From the NCBI RefSeq assembly GCF_028656955.1, contig NZ_JAMDGY010000032.1, forward strand, positions 1-64,000: DNA of 64,000 bases, read 5' to 3'. The DNA comes from Pseudomonas fontis. GTDB taxonomy: Bacteria; Pseudomonadota; Gammaproteobacteria; Pseudomonadales; Pseudomonadaceae. Shown in pieces: positions 1-7,957 of the stretch (within the stretch, counting starts at the first letter, position 1; each line of letters starts with the position of its first letter). The position numbers and the translations under genes were made by a program. The notes below the pieces were generated by a model. The model did no database searches. It saw nothing but the letters and a program-made list of their open reading frames with translations, and was not told where the DNA came from.

Positions 1-52
1 GCAGTTGGGGTTTTGTCTTTTGGCGCGAAAAACATCCACACGTCATATCCCC

Positions 53-80
53 CTGTGGGAGCCGGCGTTGCCGGCGAAAA
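53..80. repeat. Single REP-like palindromic element
   Basis: One arm of the GGGAGCCGGC-TTGCCGGC palindrome that recurs across the window, here with the GTTG centre variant. It lies upstream of the first complete gene. The rest of the first 147 bases shows no gene I can support. Confidence 0.6.
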
Positions 81-147
81 GCCCTAACACCATGCTAAGG
101 TTCCCCCAACCGCACGCACTATCGCTAACAGCAGGGGACGTGAGCGC

Positions 148-903
148 ATGGAGTCTATCTGGATCGCAGTAGCTGTCTTCATCTGCCTGCTCGCGGCAGC
201 CCTGTTGATGATGCACCTGTACCCCAAGCTCTCTGCCCGGCACAGGGATGACGAGACCAACACCGTGGTGCGCCTGGTCGCGAACATCTTCGTGGTCATG
301 ACCTCCCTGGTGTTCGGCTTGCTGATCAACTCGGCCAAGAACACCTACGAAGGCGTCGATGCCAACTATCACGCTTACGCCACCAGCCTGATCATCTTCG
401 ACCGCACCCTCAAGACATACGGCGCCGACGCCCTCGGCACCCGTGAACATCTACTGGTCTACCTAAAGCACGCAATTGATACCCCCTACACCGGCGACCA
501 GGCACTGCAGCATCAGAAAAGCGCAGCCGTTCAATACCTGGACAGCATCGGTGGCGCATTGGCTGCGATTTCACCGCCTGACCGTTTTCACGAAACCATG
601 CTGTCGGATCTGCGTCAGCAGTATCACTCGATCATTGAGCAGCGTTGGAGGATCGTCGAGCAATCGGAAGGGGCAATTCCGGGGCTGCTGATCGGAATGC
701 TGGTCGCCTGGATGACGCTTATTTTCGCCAGCTTTGGCTACCGAGCGCCGCGAAACTCAATGGTTGTCGGGATGTTCACCGTGTCAGCGTTGCTGTTGGC
801 TGCGTCGGTGTTTTTGGTGCTCGACATGGATATGCCGTTCTCCGGCGTTATCCAGATTTCCGACCTCCCGCTGGAAAGGGCGCTGGCGGAAATGCAGCTT
901 TAG
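148..903 (+). CDS. DUF4239 (bestrophin-like) membrane protein
   Basis: A 251-residue integral membrane protein. The N-terminal segment (about residues 4-24) is a strong hydrophobic helix, a second lies near residues 45-63 (ANIFVVMTSLVFGLLI), and two more sit at the C-terminus (about 178-198 and 205-226), with a soluble loop of about 110 residues between the pairs. This 2+2 helix layout and the LVFGLLINSAKNTYE segment are typical of the DUF4239/bestrophin-like family, whose biochemical role is not established. The ATG at 148 follows an AGGGGA motif about 10 bases upstream. It appears monocistronic, with 189 bases before the next gene. Confidence 0.75.
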   Translation: MESIWIAVAVFICLLAAALLMMHLYPKLSARHRDDETNTVVRLVANIFVVMTSLVFGLLINSAKNTYEGVDANYHAYATSLIIFDRTLKTYGADALGTREHLLVYLKHAIDTPYTGDQALQHQKSAAVQYLDSIGGALAAISPPDRFHETMLSDLRQQYHSIIEQRWRIVEQSEGAIPGLLIGMLVAWMTLIFASFGYRAPRNSMVVGMFTVSALLLAASVFLVLDMDMPFSGVIQISDLPLERALAEMQL

Positions 904-1092
904 AGCCGACTTGAGCTGAGCGGCGCTGGGAGTATTGCCTAACCCCCTGCAACCGGAAAGGCTGCGCTCGGGATCTCCCTTTCCTTCGAGTAGGAATTTT
1001 CGCGCACTACCTACGGACGTGGCTGACTGTTGGACTTGCCGACGAATTCGCTTTACTGGCGTTCCTCCAAGAACAACAAGAAGGACGCCAGC

Positions 1093-1989
1093 ATGCCTAC
1101 GCAACCCACTCCCGTCAGCCCGGTGCGCATCGCGGTCATCCAGTTCGACCCGCAGGTCGGGCTTGAGCAGTGCGACAACAACCTGTGCAAAGGCCTTGAG
1201 CTTGCCGAGCAAGCCGTCCGCGAAGGTGCGAACCTGATCGTGCTGCCTGAGTTGTGCAACACCGGCTACACCTTCACCACGCGTGTAGAAGCCTATGCCC
1301 ATGCCGAGAGCCTCGAGGATGGCCCAAGCCTTCGTACCTGGGCGGCATTCGCCAGGGAGCACCAGGTCTACCTGGCGGCAGGTTTCGCTGAGCGTGATGG
1401 CCTGAAACTCTACGACAGTGCAGTACTGTTTGGCCCGGACGGCCTGCTTGGCCACTACCGCAAGGCGCATCTATGGGATCAGGAAAAGCTCTGGTTCACG
1501 CCAGGCAACCTGGGCTTCCCCGTGTTTGAAACCCCCATTGGCCGTATCGGCCTGCTGATCTGCTGGGACATCTGGTTCCCTGAAGTGCCACGGCTACTGG
1601 CCCAGCAAGGTGCGGACATCATTTGCAGCCTGAACAACTGGGTGTGGACGCCACCTCCGCTGTTCGACGCTAGCGGCAAGTGCATGGCGTCCTACCTGAC
1701 CATCACGGCAGCCCACGTCAACAACGTCTACATCGCTGCCGCAAACCGTATTGGCAGCGAGCGAGGCGGGCGCTTTCTTGGTTGCTCGCTGATTGCCGGC
1801 ACCAATGGCTGGCCGCTTGGCGATGTCGCGGGGCCAGAGAGCGAGTGCATCGTCTACGCCGATGTTGATCTCAGCAGCGCCCGTAGCGCACCCATCTGGA
1901 ACAGCCTGAACGATCTGCCACGTGACCGACGTACTGACCTGTACGACGCAATGCTGGGCTACCACCTGCATCCTGCGTTGCCGCGCTGA
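1093..1989 (+). CDS. Carbon-nitrogen hydrolase (nitrilase superfamily amidase)
   Basis: A 298-residue cytoplasmic hydrolase acting on C-N bonds of amides or nitriles; the substrate cannot be told. The Glu-Lys-Cys triad is visible: Glu in LPELCNTGY, Lys in YRKAHLWDQEK and Cys in LLICWDIWFPE. The ATG at 1093 is preferred because it puts the first beta-strand (RIAVIQFDP) at the usual distance from the N-terminus; a TTG 63 bases earlier is open but less likely. It is followed after 11 bases by a membrane protein and then an asparaginase, so the three are probably one operon for uptake and deamidation of an amide compound (inference). Confidence 0.85.
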   Translation: MPTQPTPVSPVRIAVIQFDPQVGLEQCDNNLCKGLELAEQAVREGANLIVLPELCNTGYTFTTRVEAYAHAESLEDGPSLRTWAAFAREHQVYLAAGFAERDGLKLYDSAVLFGPDGLLGHYRKAHLWDQEKLWFTPGNLGFPVFETPIGRIGLLICWDIWFPEVPRLLAQQGADIICSLNNWVWTPPPLFDASGKCMASYLTITAAHVNNVYIAAANRIGSERGGRFLGCSLIAGTNGWPLGDVAGPESECIVYADVDLSSARSAPIWNSLNDLPRDRRTDLYDAMLGYHLHPALPR

Positions 1990-2000
1990 GGGCGTTTGTC

Positions 2001-3194
2001 ATGGATAAAACAATTGAACACCGCCGAGACAGTGCTGTACCGCTGCTGCTTATGTGCTTAAGCACTTCACTGCTTATCAGTGTGCTGATCGAAGTTATCA
2101 GCGGCCGCGCAGCAGGCTGGATCGGCCCTTGGCCAGACTACGCGCACATGCTCGCTCACCTGGAGGAGCCCATCGCGCGGTTACGCTGGATCATCGGCGA
2201 TATCAGTGAAGTAGCCTTCTACAAGCATGAGCTACCGGCTTTAGGGTTGCTCGCAGGGGCAGGCCTGGCTCATTGGGCCAACCGAAACGGCATGCGCTGG
2301 CAGGGCTTTGCGATCTGCTATGGCACCGGCTTGTGGCCTTGGCTGGTCATCAGCTCGTGCTTGGGGCTGATGTTCAGCCACCTTTTGTGGGGCTGGACAC
2401 TGGGCAACGGCACCTGGCAGCCCACTTTCGTCGCCTTTGTGTCGCTGCCTGCAGCGACCGTGCTGCTGTTTGGCGCGGGCTGGAAGGTGGCGATCAATGG
2501 GGCGCTCCTGGGCGCGCTGTTGGTGACACCGGCAAGCCTGCTGCTGGTCAATTACCTGTGTTACCCACTGCACTTGCCAGTTGTGATCGGCAATGTTGGG
2601 GGAATGGCGATTGCCAGTGTGCTGGCCTTCACGTTGTACCGCTTGACCCCGGGGCTGGTCCGCTCCGTGCCACCGTCCACTGCACCGCTGCCGGCACCTT
2701 GTGTCAGTGCGGCTGCGGATTACGGCGTCGTGTGGACCTTGCGTCGCGTACTGGCTGATTTCAGCGAGGCACCCTTCTTTGGTAACGAGTTGGCCAGTGC
2801 CGGCTTGTTGCTAGGGGCTTTGTTGGCTTATGCGATTTCACCCAGCGGGCCTGCTTATGGTTCACAACTGCTCCTGGAGATGGTCTCAGGTCAGGCGCTG
2901 GCATCGTTGATCGGCGTGTTGGTGTGGCGCAGGCAGTGGATGTGCCTTGGCTGGTATCCCACCTACATTCCGATTGTGTCCATCGTGCCGGCAGCCGTGC
3001 TGACATTGGGTGGCAGTTGGCAGGTTGTGTTGCTCAGTGCCACGCTCGGTGCGCTGACGGCACCGCCCTTGGCCGTGTTCATCAGCAACCGGCTGCCGAG
3101 CCATATGCACGGCTACATAGGCAATGTGCTGTCCATGGCGATTTGCACCTTGGTGCTGTTACCGCTGATTGGCCTGCTATGTGGAGGCGCCTGA
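2001..3194 (+). CDS. Polytopic membrane protein with internal duplication, possible transporter
   Basis: A 397-residue protein with roughly 10-12 hydrophobic segments that I do not recognise by family. The two halves are related: DISEVAFYKHELPALGLLAG near residue 73 corresponds to DFSEAPFFGNELASAGLLLG near residue 253, and VIGNVGGMAIASVL near residue 194 corresponds to YIGNVLSMAICTLV near residue 372. Such duplicated folds are common in secondary transporters. It sits 11 bases after an amidase gene, and its TGA overlaps the ATG of an asparaginase gene by one base, which points to translational coupling. Uptake of the substrate of those two enzymes is a reasonable guess, not a demonstration. 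Confidence 0.6.
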   Translation: MDKTIEHRRDSAVPLLLMCLSTSLLISVLIEVISGRAAGWIGPWPDYAHMLAHLEEPIARLRWIIGDISEVAFYKHELPALGLLAGAGLAHWANRNGMRWQGFAICYGTGLWPWLVISSCLGLMFSHLLWGWTLGNGTWQPTFVAFVSLPAATVLLFGAGWKVAINGALLGALLVTPASLLLVNYLCYPLHLPVVIGNVGGMAIASVLAFTLYRLTPGLVRSVPPSTAPLPAPCVSAAADYGVVWTLRRVLADFSEAPFFGNELASAGLLLGALLAYAISPSGPAYGSQLLLEMVSGQALASLIGVLVWRRQWMCLGWYPTYIPIVSIVPAAVLTLGGSWQVVLLSATLGALTAPPLAVFISNRLPSHMHGYIGNVLSMAICTLVLLPLIGLLCGGA

Positions 3195-4189
3195 TGATCA
3201 CGCCTGTTGCTATGCCGCGTCTGGCCTTTGGCGCGCTAGGCGGTACTGTCAGCATGCAGTCCGGGGACACGGAACCGGGCGTCACACCGGTGTTGTCTGG
3301 CGAAACGCTGTTGGTCGCTTTACCTCAGCTTGGAAGAATGGCGCAGATCCACGTCGAGACGTTGTGCCTGGTGCCCAGTGCGTCGCTGACGTTCATCCAA
3401 CTGCTTGAGGTGCTCCGATGGGCAAAATCCCAGGTGGAGTCGGGCGCCGTGGCGGTTGTGCTCACACAGGGGACGGACACCCTGGAGGAGGTCGCGTATT
3501 TCCTTGGTTTGCTCTGGCCCTACGATGCACCGCTGATACTCACCGGGGCGATGCGTGCTGCAAGCCAGCCTGGTGCGGATGGCCCGGCCAATGTGCTCGC
3601 CGCGGTTCAGGTGACATTGGCGCAAAGCAGTCGAGGTCGCGGGGTGCAGGTGGTGATCACTGACCAGATCCATGCAGCCGAGCATGTGCGCAAGACTGAC
3701 AGCCTGGCGATGGCTGCCTTCAGCTCGGCGCAGGTTGGGGTCAATGGCCTGGTGGTTGAGGGCCAACCTTGCTACGTGAGGCCTGTTGTGGCGCGTACCT
3801 TATTGCCTGAGCCCACGCGGTGGGACCACCGCGTGGCGCTGCTTGAGGCCAGCCTCGATGCCGACACGTTATTGCTGGAGCAGGTGGCCTGCGCTGGTTA
3901 CGAGGGCTTGGTGATTGCGGGTTTTGGTGCCGGGCATGTGTCGCAGGCGTGGGCGCAATGGGTGCAAACCCTTGCCAGGGAAATGGCCGTCGTTATCGCC
4001 TCTCGGGCCGGCGCCGGCCCAACGGCTCTGCAAACCTATGGCTTTGCCGGCGGCGAAATCGACTTGCAGGGGAAGGGGGCGACAATGGCGGGTTTTCTCT
4101 GTCCGCGTAAGTGCCGCGTGCTGCTGTGGTTGCTGATTGGTAGCGGCATGCAACGTGAACTTAGGCATTTTTTGCAGCCAATTGCATGA
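3194..4189 (+). CDS. Asparaginase-family amidohydrolase
   Basis: A 331-residue type I/II asparaginase relative. Both signature threonines are present: GALGGTVS near residue 15 matches the TGGTIA motif except for a Leu in place of the first Thr, and TQGTDTLEE near residue 95 matches HGTDTMEE with Gln in place of His. The catalytic Lys is in HVRKTDS. No signal peptide is visible, so a cytoplasmic site is likely. The ATG overlaps the upstream stop (TGATG), which decides the start; a longer frame back to 2924 runs over the membrane-protein gene and is a shadow. Deviations in both signatures suggest a substrate other than asparagine. Confidence 0.8.
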   Translation: MITPVAMPRLAFGALGGTVSMQSGDTEPGVTPVLSGETLLVALPQLGRMAQIHVETLCLVPSASLTFIQLLEVLRWAKSQVESGAVAVVLTQGTDTLEEVAYFLGLLWPYDAPLILTGAMRAASQPGADGPANVLAAVQVTLAQSSRGRGVQVVITDQIHAAEHVRKTDSLAMAAFSSAQVGVNGLVVEGQPCYVRPVVARTLLPEPTRWDHRVALLEASLDADTLLLEQVACAGYEGLVIAGFGAGHVSQAWAQWVQTLAREMAVVIASRAGAGPTALQTYGFAGGEIDLQGKGATMAGFLCPRKCRVLLWLLIGSGMQRELRHFLQPIA

Positions 4190-4266
4190 ATCCACTCTAA
4201 ATGTAACCTGCCAAGGCGGCTGCTTGAGCTAAGGTGTCAGGAACGAAGCTGATTCGGGACGACGCC

Positions 4267-4833
4267 ATGCACCACGTATTTCTGCAGCCTTTGAGTGAAA
4301 AGGAGATGGGCCGGCTGGACGACCTGCTGCTCAAATATGGTAACGAAAGGGCCATCCGTACCTTATCGGAACTGGATGGCTTCTTCGTTGCGCTGATCAG
4401 CTCTGCCGAGTACATCGACCCGGATGAGTGGTTGCACGAAGTGGGCGGCAGGGTGCAGAAGCTCAGGAGAGAGGCGGAGGAGGAGGCCTTCCATGCCTTG
4501 CTGATGCGCTACATGAACAGTGTCGCCAATGATCTGTTCGAGGCCTGTGAAGAGTTCGAGCCTTTGTTCGTTGCCAGCCCAACGTCGGGCGAGCCGGTGT
4601 TCGTCGTCGAGGACTGGTGTCAGGGCTATATGCGCGGCGTGTCGTTGGCCCAGTGGACCGGATTGCCGGCACCTTATTCCAAGCACCTCTCGCTCATCGC
4701 GCTGCATGGTCTGGAAAGCAACTACGCCAAGGTCCAGGCCATGAGTCCAGATGAGCACAGGGACTCTATAGACGGCGTTACGTATGCGATGCGAGCGCTG
4801 TATCGGCATTCACTGGCGCTGCGTACGGCTTAG
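4267..4833 (+). CDS. UPF0149 (YgfB/YecA-like) family protein
   Basis: A 188-residue soluble alpha-helical protein. The N-terminal segment LSEKEMGRLDDLLLKYGNE followed by LSELDGFFVALISSAEYIDPDEWL is characteristic of UPF0149, where the conserved LDGFFxAL motif lies. The C-terminal SEC-C zinc motif of YecA is absent. The function of this group is not established. The frame stays open upstream to a GTG at 4234; ATG 4267 was chosen because it starts just before the conserved region, but neither has a strong ribosome binding site. Confidence 0.7.
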   Translation: MHHVFLQPLSEKEMGRLDDLLLKYGNERAIRTLSELDGFFVALISSAEYIDPDEWLHEVGGRVQKLRREAEEEAFHALLMRYMNSVANDLFEACEEFEPLFVASPTSGEPVFVVEDWCQGYMRGVSLAQWTGLPAPYSKHLSLIALHGLESNYAKVQAMSPDEHRDSIDGVTYAMRALYRHSLALRTA

Positions 4834-4970
4834 CGTCAGCATTGTTCGCTGTTGGCGGCAACGCATTGATGATGGGGCGTTGACGAGCGCGTAGCCGGTG
4901 CGAACAATGAGTGCAATAGGCCGTTTATAGGCTTGCCAGCGAATGGGCTGGCACAGACCGCTACGCGCTC

Positions 4971-5050
4971 AATCGCCGGCAAGGCCGGCTCCCACAATGG
5001 TCCGGAGCATGAGTACCACTGAGGGAGCCGGCCTGGCCGGCGATGGGGCC
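4971..5050. repeat. Inverted pair of REP-like elements
   Basis: Two copies of the local palindromic element face each other (4971-5000 and 5021-5050) with a 20-base spacer. Each copy has the GCCGGC(A/C)AGGCCGGC palindrome followed by the CTCCCAC tail. The pair lies in the gap between the UPF0149 gene and the Nudix gene. Confidence 0.85.
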
Positions 5051-5109
5051 AGAATATGTATCACCGCTCTACGCCAGGAAGCAGGCTGCCGTGCGCAACG
5101 CAGACACCC

Positions 5110-5562
5110 ATGGAAATCGTCATGTCACCTAACAAAGCCTGTCCGGTAGTCCTTTCACACTCATCTGCACCTCGTATCCTCTTGTTCCGCCATCCGCAGG
5201 CTGGCGTGCAGCTTGTCAAAGGCACCATCGAGGCAGGTGAAGCACCGGCCCTGGCAGCCCTGCGTGAGTTGCGAGAAGAATCAGGTATCGAAACCGCCAC
5301 CGTTGTCAGTGACCTGGGTTGCTGGAATGCCGAGCACCTTGATCAGGTCTGGTCATTTCACTTGTGCGAGGTAGATATACCGCTACCTGAACAATGGACC
5401 CACCAAACCCTCGATGATCACGGGCATGCGTTCGCGTTCTTCTGGGCACCTCTCGATGATTTGCCACTGGCAGAGTGTCATCCGGTCTTTCGTCGTGCAC
5501 TGAAATACCTGGTGGCCGCTACGCGCCCAATCGCCGGCAAGGCCGGCTCCCACAATGGTTAG
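5110..5562 (+). CDS. Nudix hydrolase whose C-terminus reads into a REP element
   Basis: A 150-residue Nudix pyrophosphohydrolase. The Nudix box is perfect: G-x5-E-x7-RE-L-x-EE-x-G-I, running from GTIEAGE to REESGI. These enzymes cleave nucleoside diphosphates linked to another group; the substrate is not predictable here. The last ten or so residues (IAGKAGSH and neighbours) are encoded by the first arm of a REP-like element, so the native stop has probably been lost or replaced. ATG 5110 was chosen; ATG 5122 is an alternative with a GGAA at 5112-5115. Upstream in-frame codons back to 5056 fall in low-information sequence. Confidence 0.8.
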   Translation: MEIVMSPNKACPVVLSHSSAPRILLFRHPQAGVQLVKGTIEAGEAPALAALRELREESGIETATVVSDLGCWNAEHLDQVWSFHLCEVDIPLPEQWTHQTLDDHGHAFAFFWAPLDDLPLAECHPVFRRALKYLVAATRPIAGKAGSHNG

Positions 5563-5604
5563 GAGTAATTAGTACTGTGGGAGCCGGCCTTGCCGGCGAT
5601 TGGG
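5527..5604. repeat. Inverted pair of REP-like elements overlapping the Nudix 3' end
   Basis: Arms at 5527-5558 and 5576-5604 are inverted copies of the window's common element, with a 17-base spacer (ttaggagtaattagtac). The first arm is inside the reading frame of the Nudix gene. The second ends 18 bases short of the stop codon of the convergent BRO-N gene, so the pair may act as the shared 3' end of both transcripts. Confidence 0.85.
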
Positions 5605-5621
5605 CCGGTGCAGCCCTCAGA

Positions 5622-6134
5622 TTAAATCCCGAGCAGTCGCGCAGCAGTCTGACGCCACGAGGCTGATCGCCTTTCTCGCCCCGGCGGCTTACTCAACAAC
5701 TGCGGCATATCCCTAAGCCGAATCCACGGCTCGCTTTGCCAGTGCAGCAAGGCCAGTGATCGACCGGACCAATTGAGCCGGTCGACATGCGGTGCAACAG
5801 CTTTTGCCCCATCCCGACGGTCCCTCAACACTGCGACCACATCATGGGTAAGCCAATGTCGCAGCACGCGGTTTTCCGGGATGTAGTGGTGGGCCAGCAC
5901 GGTGTAGGCCCCAGACTCACTGATCATCATGGTTTCCCGGTATTCGCCATAGCGCAGCAGCGTGAGAACGCGATGCTGATCCGCGTCGAGCCTGCGGATG
6001 ATCTGCTCATCAAGATAACGGCCAATCAGACGGCCTAGCTCACGTGCGCAGAACCAGGCTTGGGATTCGAGCCAAAGGGCGTGAAGAGGGCGGTTGTGGC
6101 GAGTGAATAGTAGGGGGTCGTAGAGGTCAGTCAT
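5622..6134 (-). CDS. BRO-N domain protein (phage antirepressor-like)
   Basis: A 170-residue protein with an N-terminal BRO-like fold: LHALWLESQAWFCARELGRLIG matches the pattern of BRO/antirepressor domains (a strand, then W-F-x-A-x-E/D-L and a helix with L-G). The rest (HRVLTLLRYGEYRETMMISESGAYTVL) continues the domain, and no C-terminal KilA-C or ANT domain is seen. BRO-N proteins bind nucleic acid and often act as prophage regulators; here no other phage gene is nearby. A strong GGAGG lies six bases before the ATG, inside the preceding 28-codon ORF whose end overlaps this start by eight bases, so the two are probably co-translated. Confidence 0.7.
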   Translation of the reverse strand: MTDLYDPLLFTRHNRPLHALWLESQAWFCARELGRLIGRYLDEQIIRRLDADQHRVLTLLRYGEYRETMMISESGAYTVLAHHYIPENRVLRHWLTHDVVAVLRDRRDGAKAVAPHVDRLNWSGRSLALLHWQSEPWIRLRDMPQLLSKPPGRERRSASWRQTAARLLGI

Positions 6135-6213
6135 GGCTGACCTCCAAGCGGGAGTGATTAGCTAGGCGAGCCGCGTCTGCGAAAGGCCTGCGAGCGTGAG
6201 CGTCGGTAGGCAT
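6127..6213 (-). CDS. 28-residue leader ORF coupled to the BRO-N gene
   Basis: A short frame, MPTDAHARRPFADAARLANH and eight further residues, begins at an ATG preceded by GAGGTAATAGAA, a good ribosome binding site with normal spacing. Its TGA overlaps the ATG of the BRO-N gene by eight bases (ATGACTGA). That arrangement is typical of translational coupling. I do not recognise the peptide. The alternative is that it only serves as a leader. Confidence 0.5.
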   Translation of the reverse strand: MPTDAHARRPFADAARLANHSRLEVSHD

Positions 6214-6262
6214 TTCTATTACCTCTATTGATGACAGTTCTCTTAGGACTGGGTGTCGGGAG

Positions 6263-6423
6263 CTAAGAAACCCCTCACGGAGGGCCGGACATATTCCCCT
6301 TTCGGGTCTTGTATTAGTCCACTCCCGACATAACAGAGAGTTTTGTGCGCAGAAGTAGACTACAGGCACAAAATGCCGCATCTGTCGGGAGCGGGCTCGA
6401 CCGCCGTGAGAGGCGTTTCTTAG
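6263..6423. repeat. Long-range inverted repeat with TGTCGGGAG sites upstream of the BRO-N operon
   Basis: CTAAGAAACCCCTCACGG at 6263-6280 pairs with CCGTGAGAGGCGTTTCTTAG at 6404-6423, enclosing about 120 bases. The nonamer TGTCGGGAG occurs three times: near 6254 and 6383 on the plus strand and near 6323-6331 on the minus strand. The geometry suggests either a regulator-binding array in the promoter of the leader/BRO-N operon or an RNA structure. Confidence 0.5.
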
Positions 6424-6438
6424 GCGCCAGAAATAAAG

Positions 6439-6478
6439 CTACAGGGGTTGTAACTAAGGATCAATAGTTCCCCTGTAG
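6439..6478. repeat. Bulged hairpin in the BRO-N/small-ORF interval
   Basis: CTACAGGGG (6439-6447) pairs with CCCCTGTAG (6470-6478), and inside it AACTA pairs with TAGTT after a four-base bulge. The result is a 14-bp stem with an eight-base loop. There is no U tract, so it is not an ordinary terminator. It may be part of a non-coding RNA or a regulatory leader for the small ORF at 6548. Confidence 0.5.
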
Positions 6479-6547
6479 GCCGTTTCTGAAATTCACTCTG
6501 TCAGAGGTGCGCCCCATCATAAAAAACGGCTTGTAATTGGAGGTTAG

Positions 6548-6667
6548 ATGGACGATATGATTTTTTGCAAGAGCGTTAAATTCTACTCGGCAAGCCGTAA
6601 CGCAACCGTGATGTGCACCAACGACGCCATCGTTACTTGTGAGCTCAACTACTGTCGAACTATTTAA
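6548..6667 (+). CDS. Cys-rich 39-residue small ORF, unknown function
   Basis: The frame MDDMIFCKSVKFYSASRNAT plus 19 more residues has four cysteines and starts after TTGGAGGTTAG, a near-perfect ribosome binding site (GGAGGT, about four bases from the ATG, 13 from a second in-frame ATG). It ends ten bases before a strong hairpin terminator. Base composition is clearly lower in G+C than the surrounding genes. I do not recognise it. The strong translation signal and immediate terminator make it more credible than a chance ORF. Confidence 0.5.
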   Translation: MDDMIFCKSVKFYSASRNATVMCTNDAIVTCELNYCRTI

Positions 6668-6676
6668 AGTAAAAAA

Positions 6677-6706
6677 ATGGCCACTAATATTTTAGTGGCC
6701 ATAATT
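6677..6706. terminator. Bidirectional intrinsic terminator
   Basis: TGGCCACTAA and TTAGTGGCCA form a ten-bp stem with a four-base loop, with an A run on the left and an ATAATTAAA run on the right, so it can terminate on both strands. It serves nrdB on the minus strand and the small ORF on the plus strand. Confidence 0.85.
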
Positions 6707-6709
6707 AAA

Positions 6710-7957
6710 TCAATCCCAGCTCAACGCCCCACCCGTCTGATACTCAATAACCCGCGTCTCGAAGAAGTTCTTCTCTTTCTTCAAGTCCATGATCTCGCTC
6801 ATCCATGGGAACGGGTTGGTCGTACCTGGGTACTCTTCCTTCAGGCCGATCTGCGACAGGCGACGGTTGGCGATGAACTTCAGGTAGTCTTCCATCATCG
6901 CGGCGTTCATGCCCAATACACCACGTGGCATGGTGTCACGTGCGTATTCGATCTCCAGCTGAGTACCCTGCAGAATCATCTGCGAGGCCTCTTCCTTCAT
7001 CTCGGCATCCCACAGGTGCGGGTTCTCGATCTTGATCTGGTTGATCACGTCGATACCGAAGTTCAAGTGCATCGACTCGTCACGCAGGATGTACTGGAAC
7101 TGCTCAGCTACACCGGTCATCTTGTTGCGACGACCCATCGACAGGATCTGGGTGAAGCCGCAGTAGAAGAAGATGCCTTCCAGAACGCAGTAGTAGGCGA
7201 TCAGGTTGCGCAGCAGCTCTTTGTCCGTTTCGACGGTACCGGTGTTGAACTCCGGGTCGGAGATCGCACGGGTGTAGCTCAGGCCCCAGGCGGCTTTCTT
7301 GGCGACCGATGGAATCTCGTGGTACATGTTGAAGATCTCGCCTTCATCCATGCCCAACGATTCAATGCAGTACTGGTAAGCGTGAGTGTGGATCGCCTCT
7401 TCGAAGGCCTGGCGCAGGATGTACTGGCGGCACTCCGGGTTGGTGATCAAACGGTACACGGCCAGCGCCAGGTTGTTGGCAACCAGCGAGTCAGCCGTAG
7501 AGAAGAAGCCCAGGTTGCGCATGACGATGCGACGCTCGTCATCGGTCAGGCCGTCCTGGTCTTTCCACAGGGCGATGTCCGCGGTCATGTTGACCTCTTG
7601 CGGCATCCAGTGGTTGGCACAGCCATCCAGGTACTTCTGCCACGCCCAGTCGTACTTGAACGGCACCAGCTGGTTCAAGTCGGCACGGCAGTTGATCATG
7701 CGCTTTTCGTCAACGGCAACACGGGCCGCCGAACCTTCCAGCTCAGCCAGGCCTTCAGCGATGTCGAGCTTGTCCAGGGCAGCCTTGGCGCGGATCACCG
7801 CCGCCGAGTCAGTCGAGGTCACGGCACGGGCTTCCAGCGCCGCAGCACCACCGGCGCTGTCGAGCTTGTCGATGCCGGCAGCAGCGGCTTGAGTGGCGGT
7901 GACGCCTTTGGCAGCTTCTTCGCCGTCGTCGTTTTCGAATTCGTCCCAGCTCAGCAT
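6710..7957 (-). CDS. nrdB: Ribonucleoside-diphosphate reductase, class Ia beta subunit
   Basis: A 415-residue radical-generating subunit of aerobic ribonucleotide reductase; with NrdA it reduces ribonucleoside diphosphates to deoxy forms. Diiron ligands are visible in [12 protein letters not shown] (Glu and His of the helix that also bears the radical Tyr) and [10 protein letters not shown]. It carries an Ala-rich N-terminal extension of roughly 60-80 residues relative to E. coli NrdB. The ATG at 7957 follows AGGAGCC at normal spacing; codons further upstream are not needed. The gene is transcribed separately from nrdA, which lies 0.8 kb upstream on the same strand, and has its own NrdR-like boxes about 360 bases before the start. 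Confidence 0.97.
   Translation of the reverse strand: MLSWDEFENDDGEEAAKGVTATQAAAAGIDKLDSAGGAAALEARAVTSTDSAAVIRAKAALDKLDIAEGLAELEGSAARVAVDEKRMINCRADLNQLVPFKYDWAWQKYLDGCANHWMPQEVNMTADIALWKDQDGLTDDERRIVMRNLGFFSTADSLVANNLALAVYRLITNPECRQYILRQAFEEAIHTHAYQYCIESLGMDEGEIFNMYHEIPSVAKKAAWGLSYTRAISDPEFNTGTVETDKELLRNLIAYYCVLEGIFFYCGFTQILSMGRRNKMTGVAEQFQYILRDESMHLNFGIDVINQIKIENPHLWDAEMKEEASQMILQGTQLEIEYARDTMPRGVLGMNAAMMEDYLKFIANRRLSQIGLKEEYPGTTNPFPWMSEIMDLKKEKNFFETRVIEYQTGGALSWD

Noticed and set aside
2924..3193. N-terminal extension of the asparaginase gene
   Set aside because: This stretch is inside the membrane-protein gene in another frame and the family N-terminus begins at 3194.
4971..5050. CRISPR-like repeat unit
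   Set aside because: Only two inverted copies with palindromic stems and no regular direct-repeat and spacer array; it is a REP pair.
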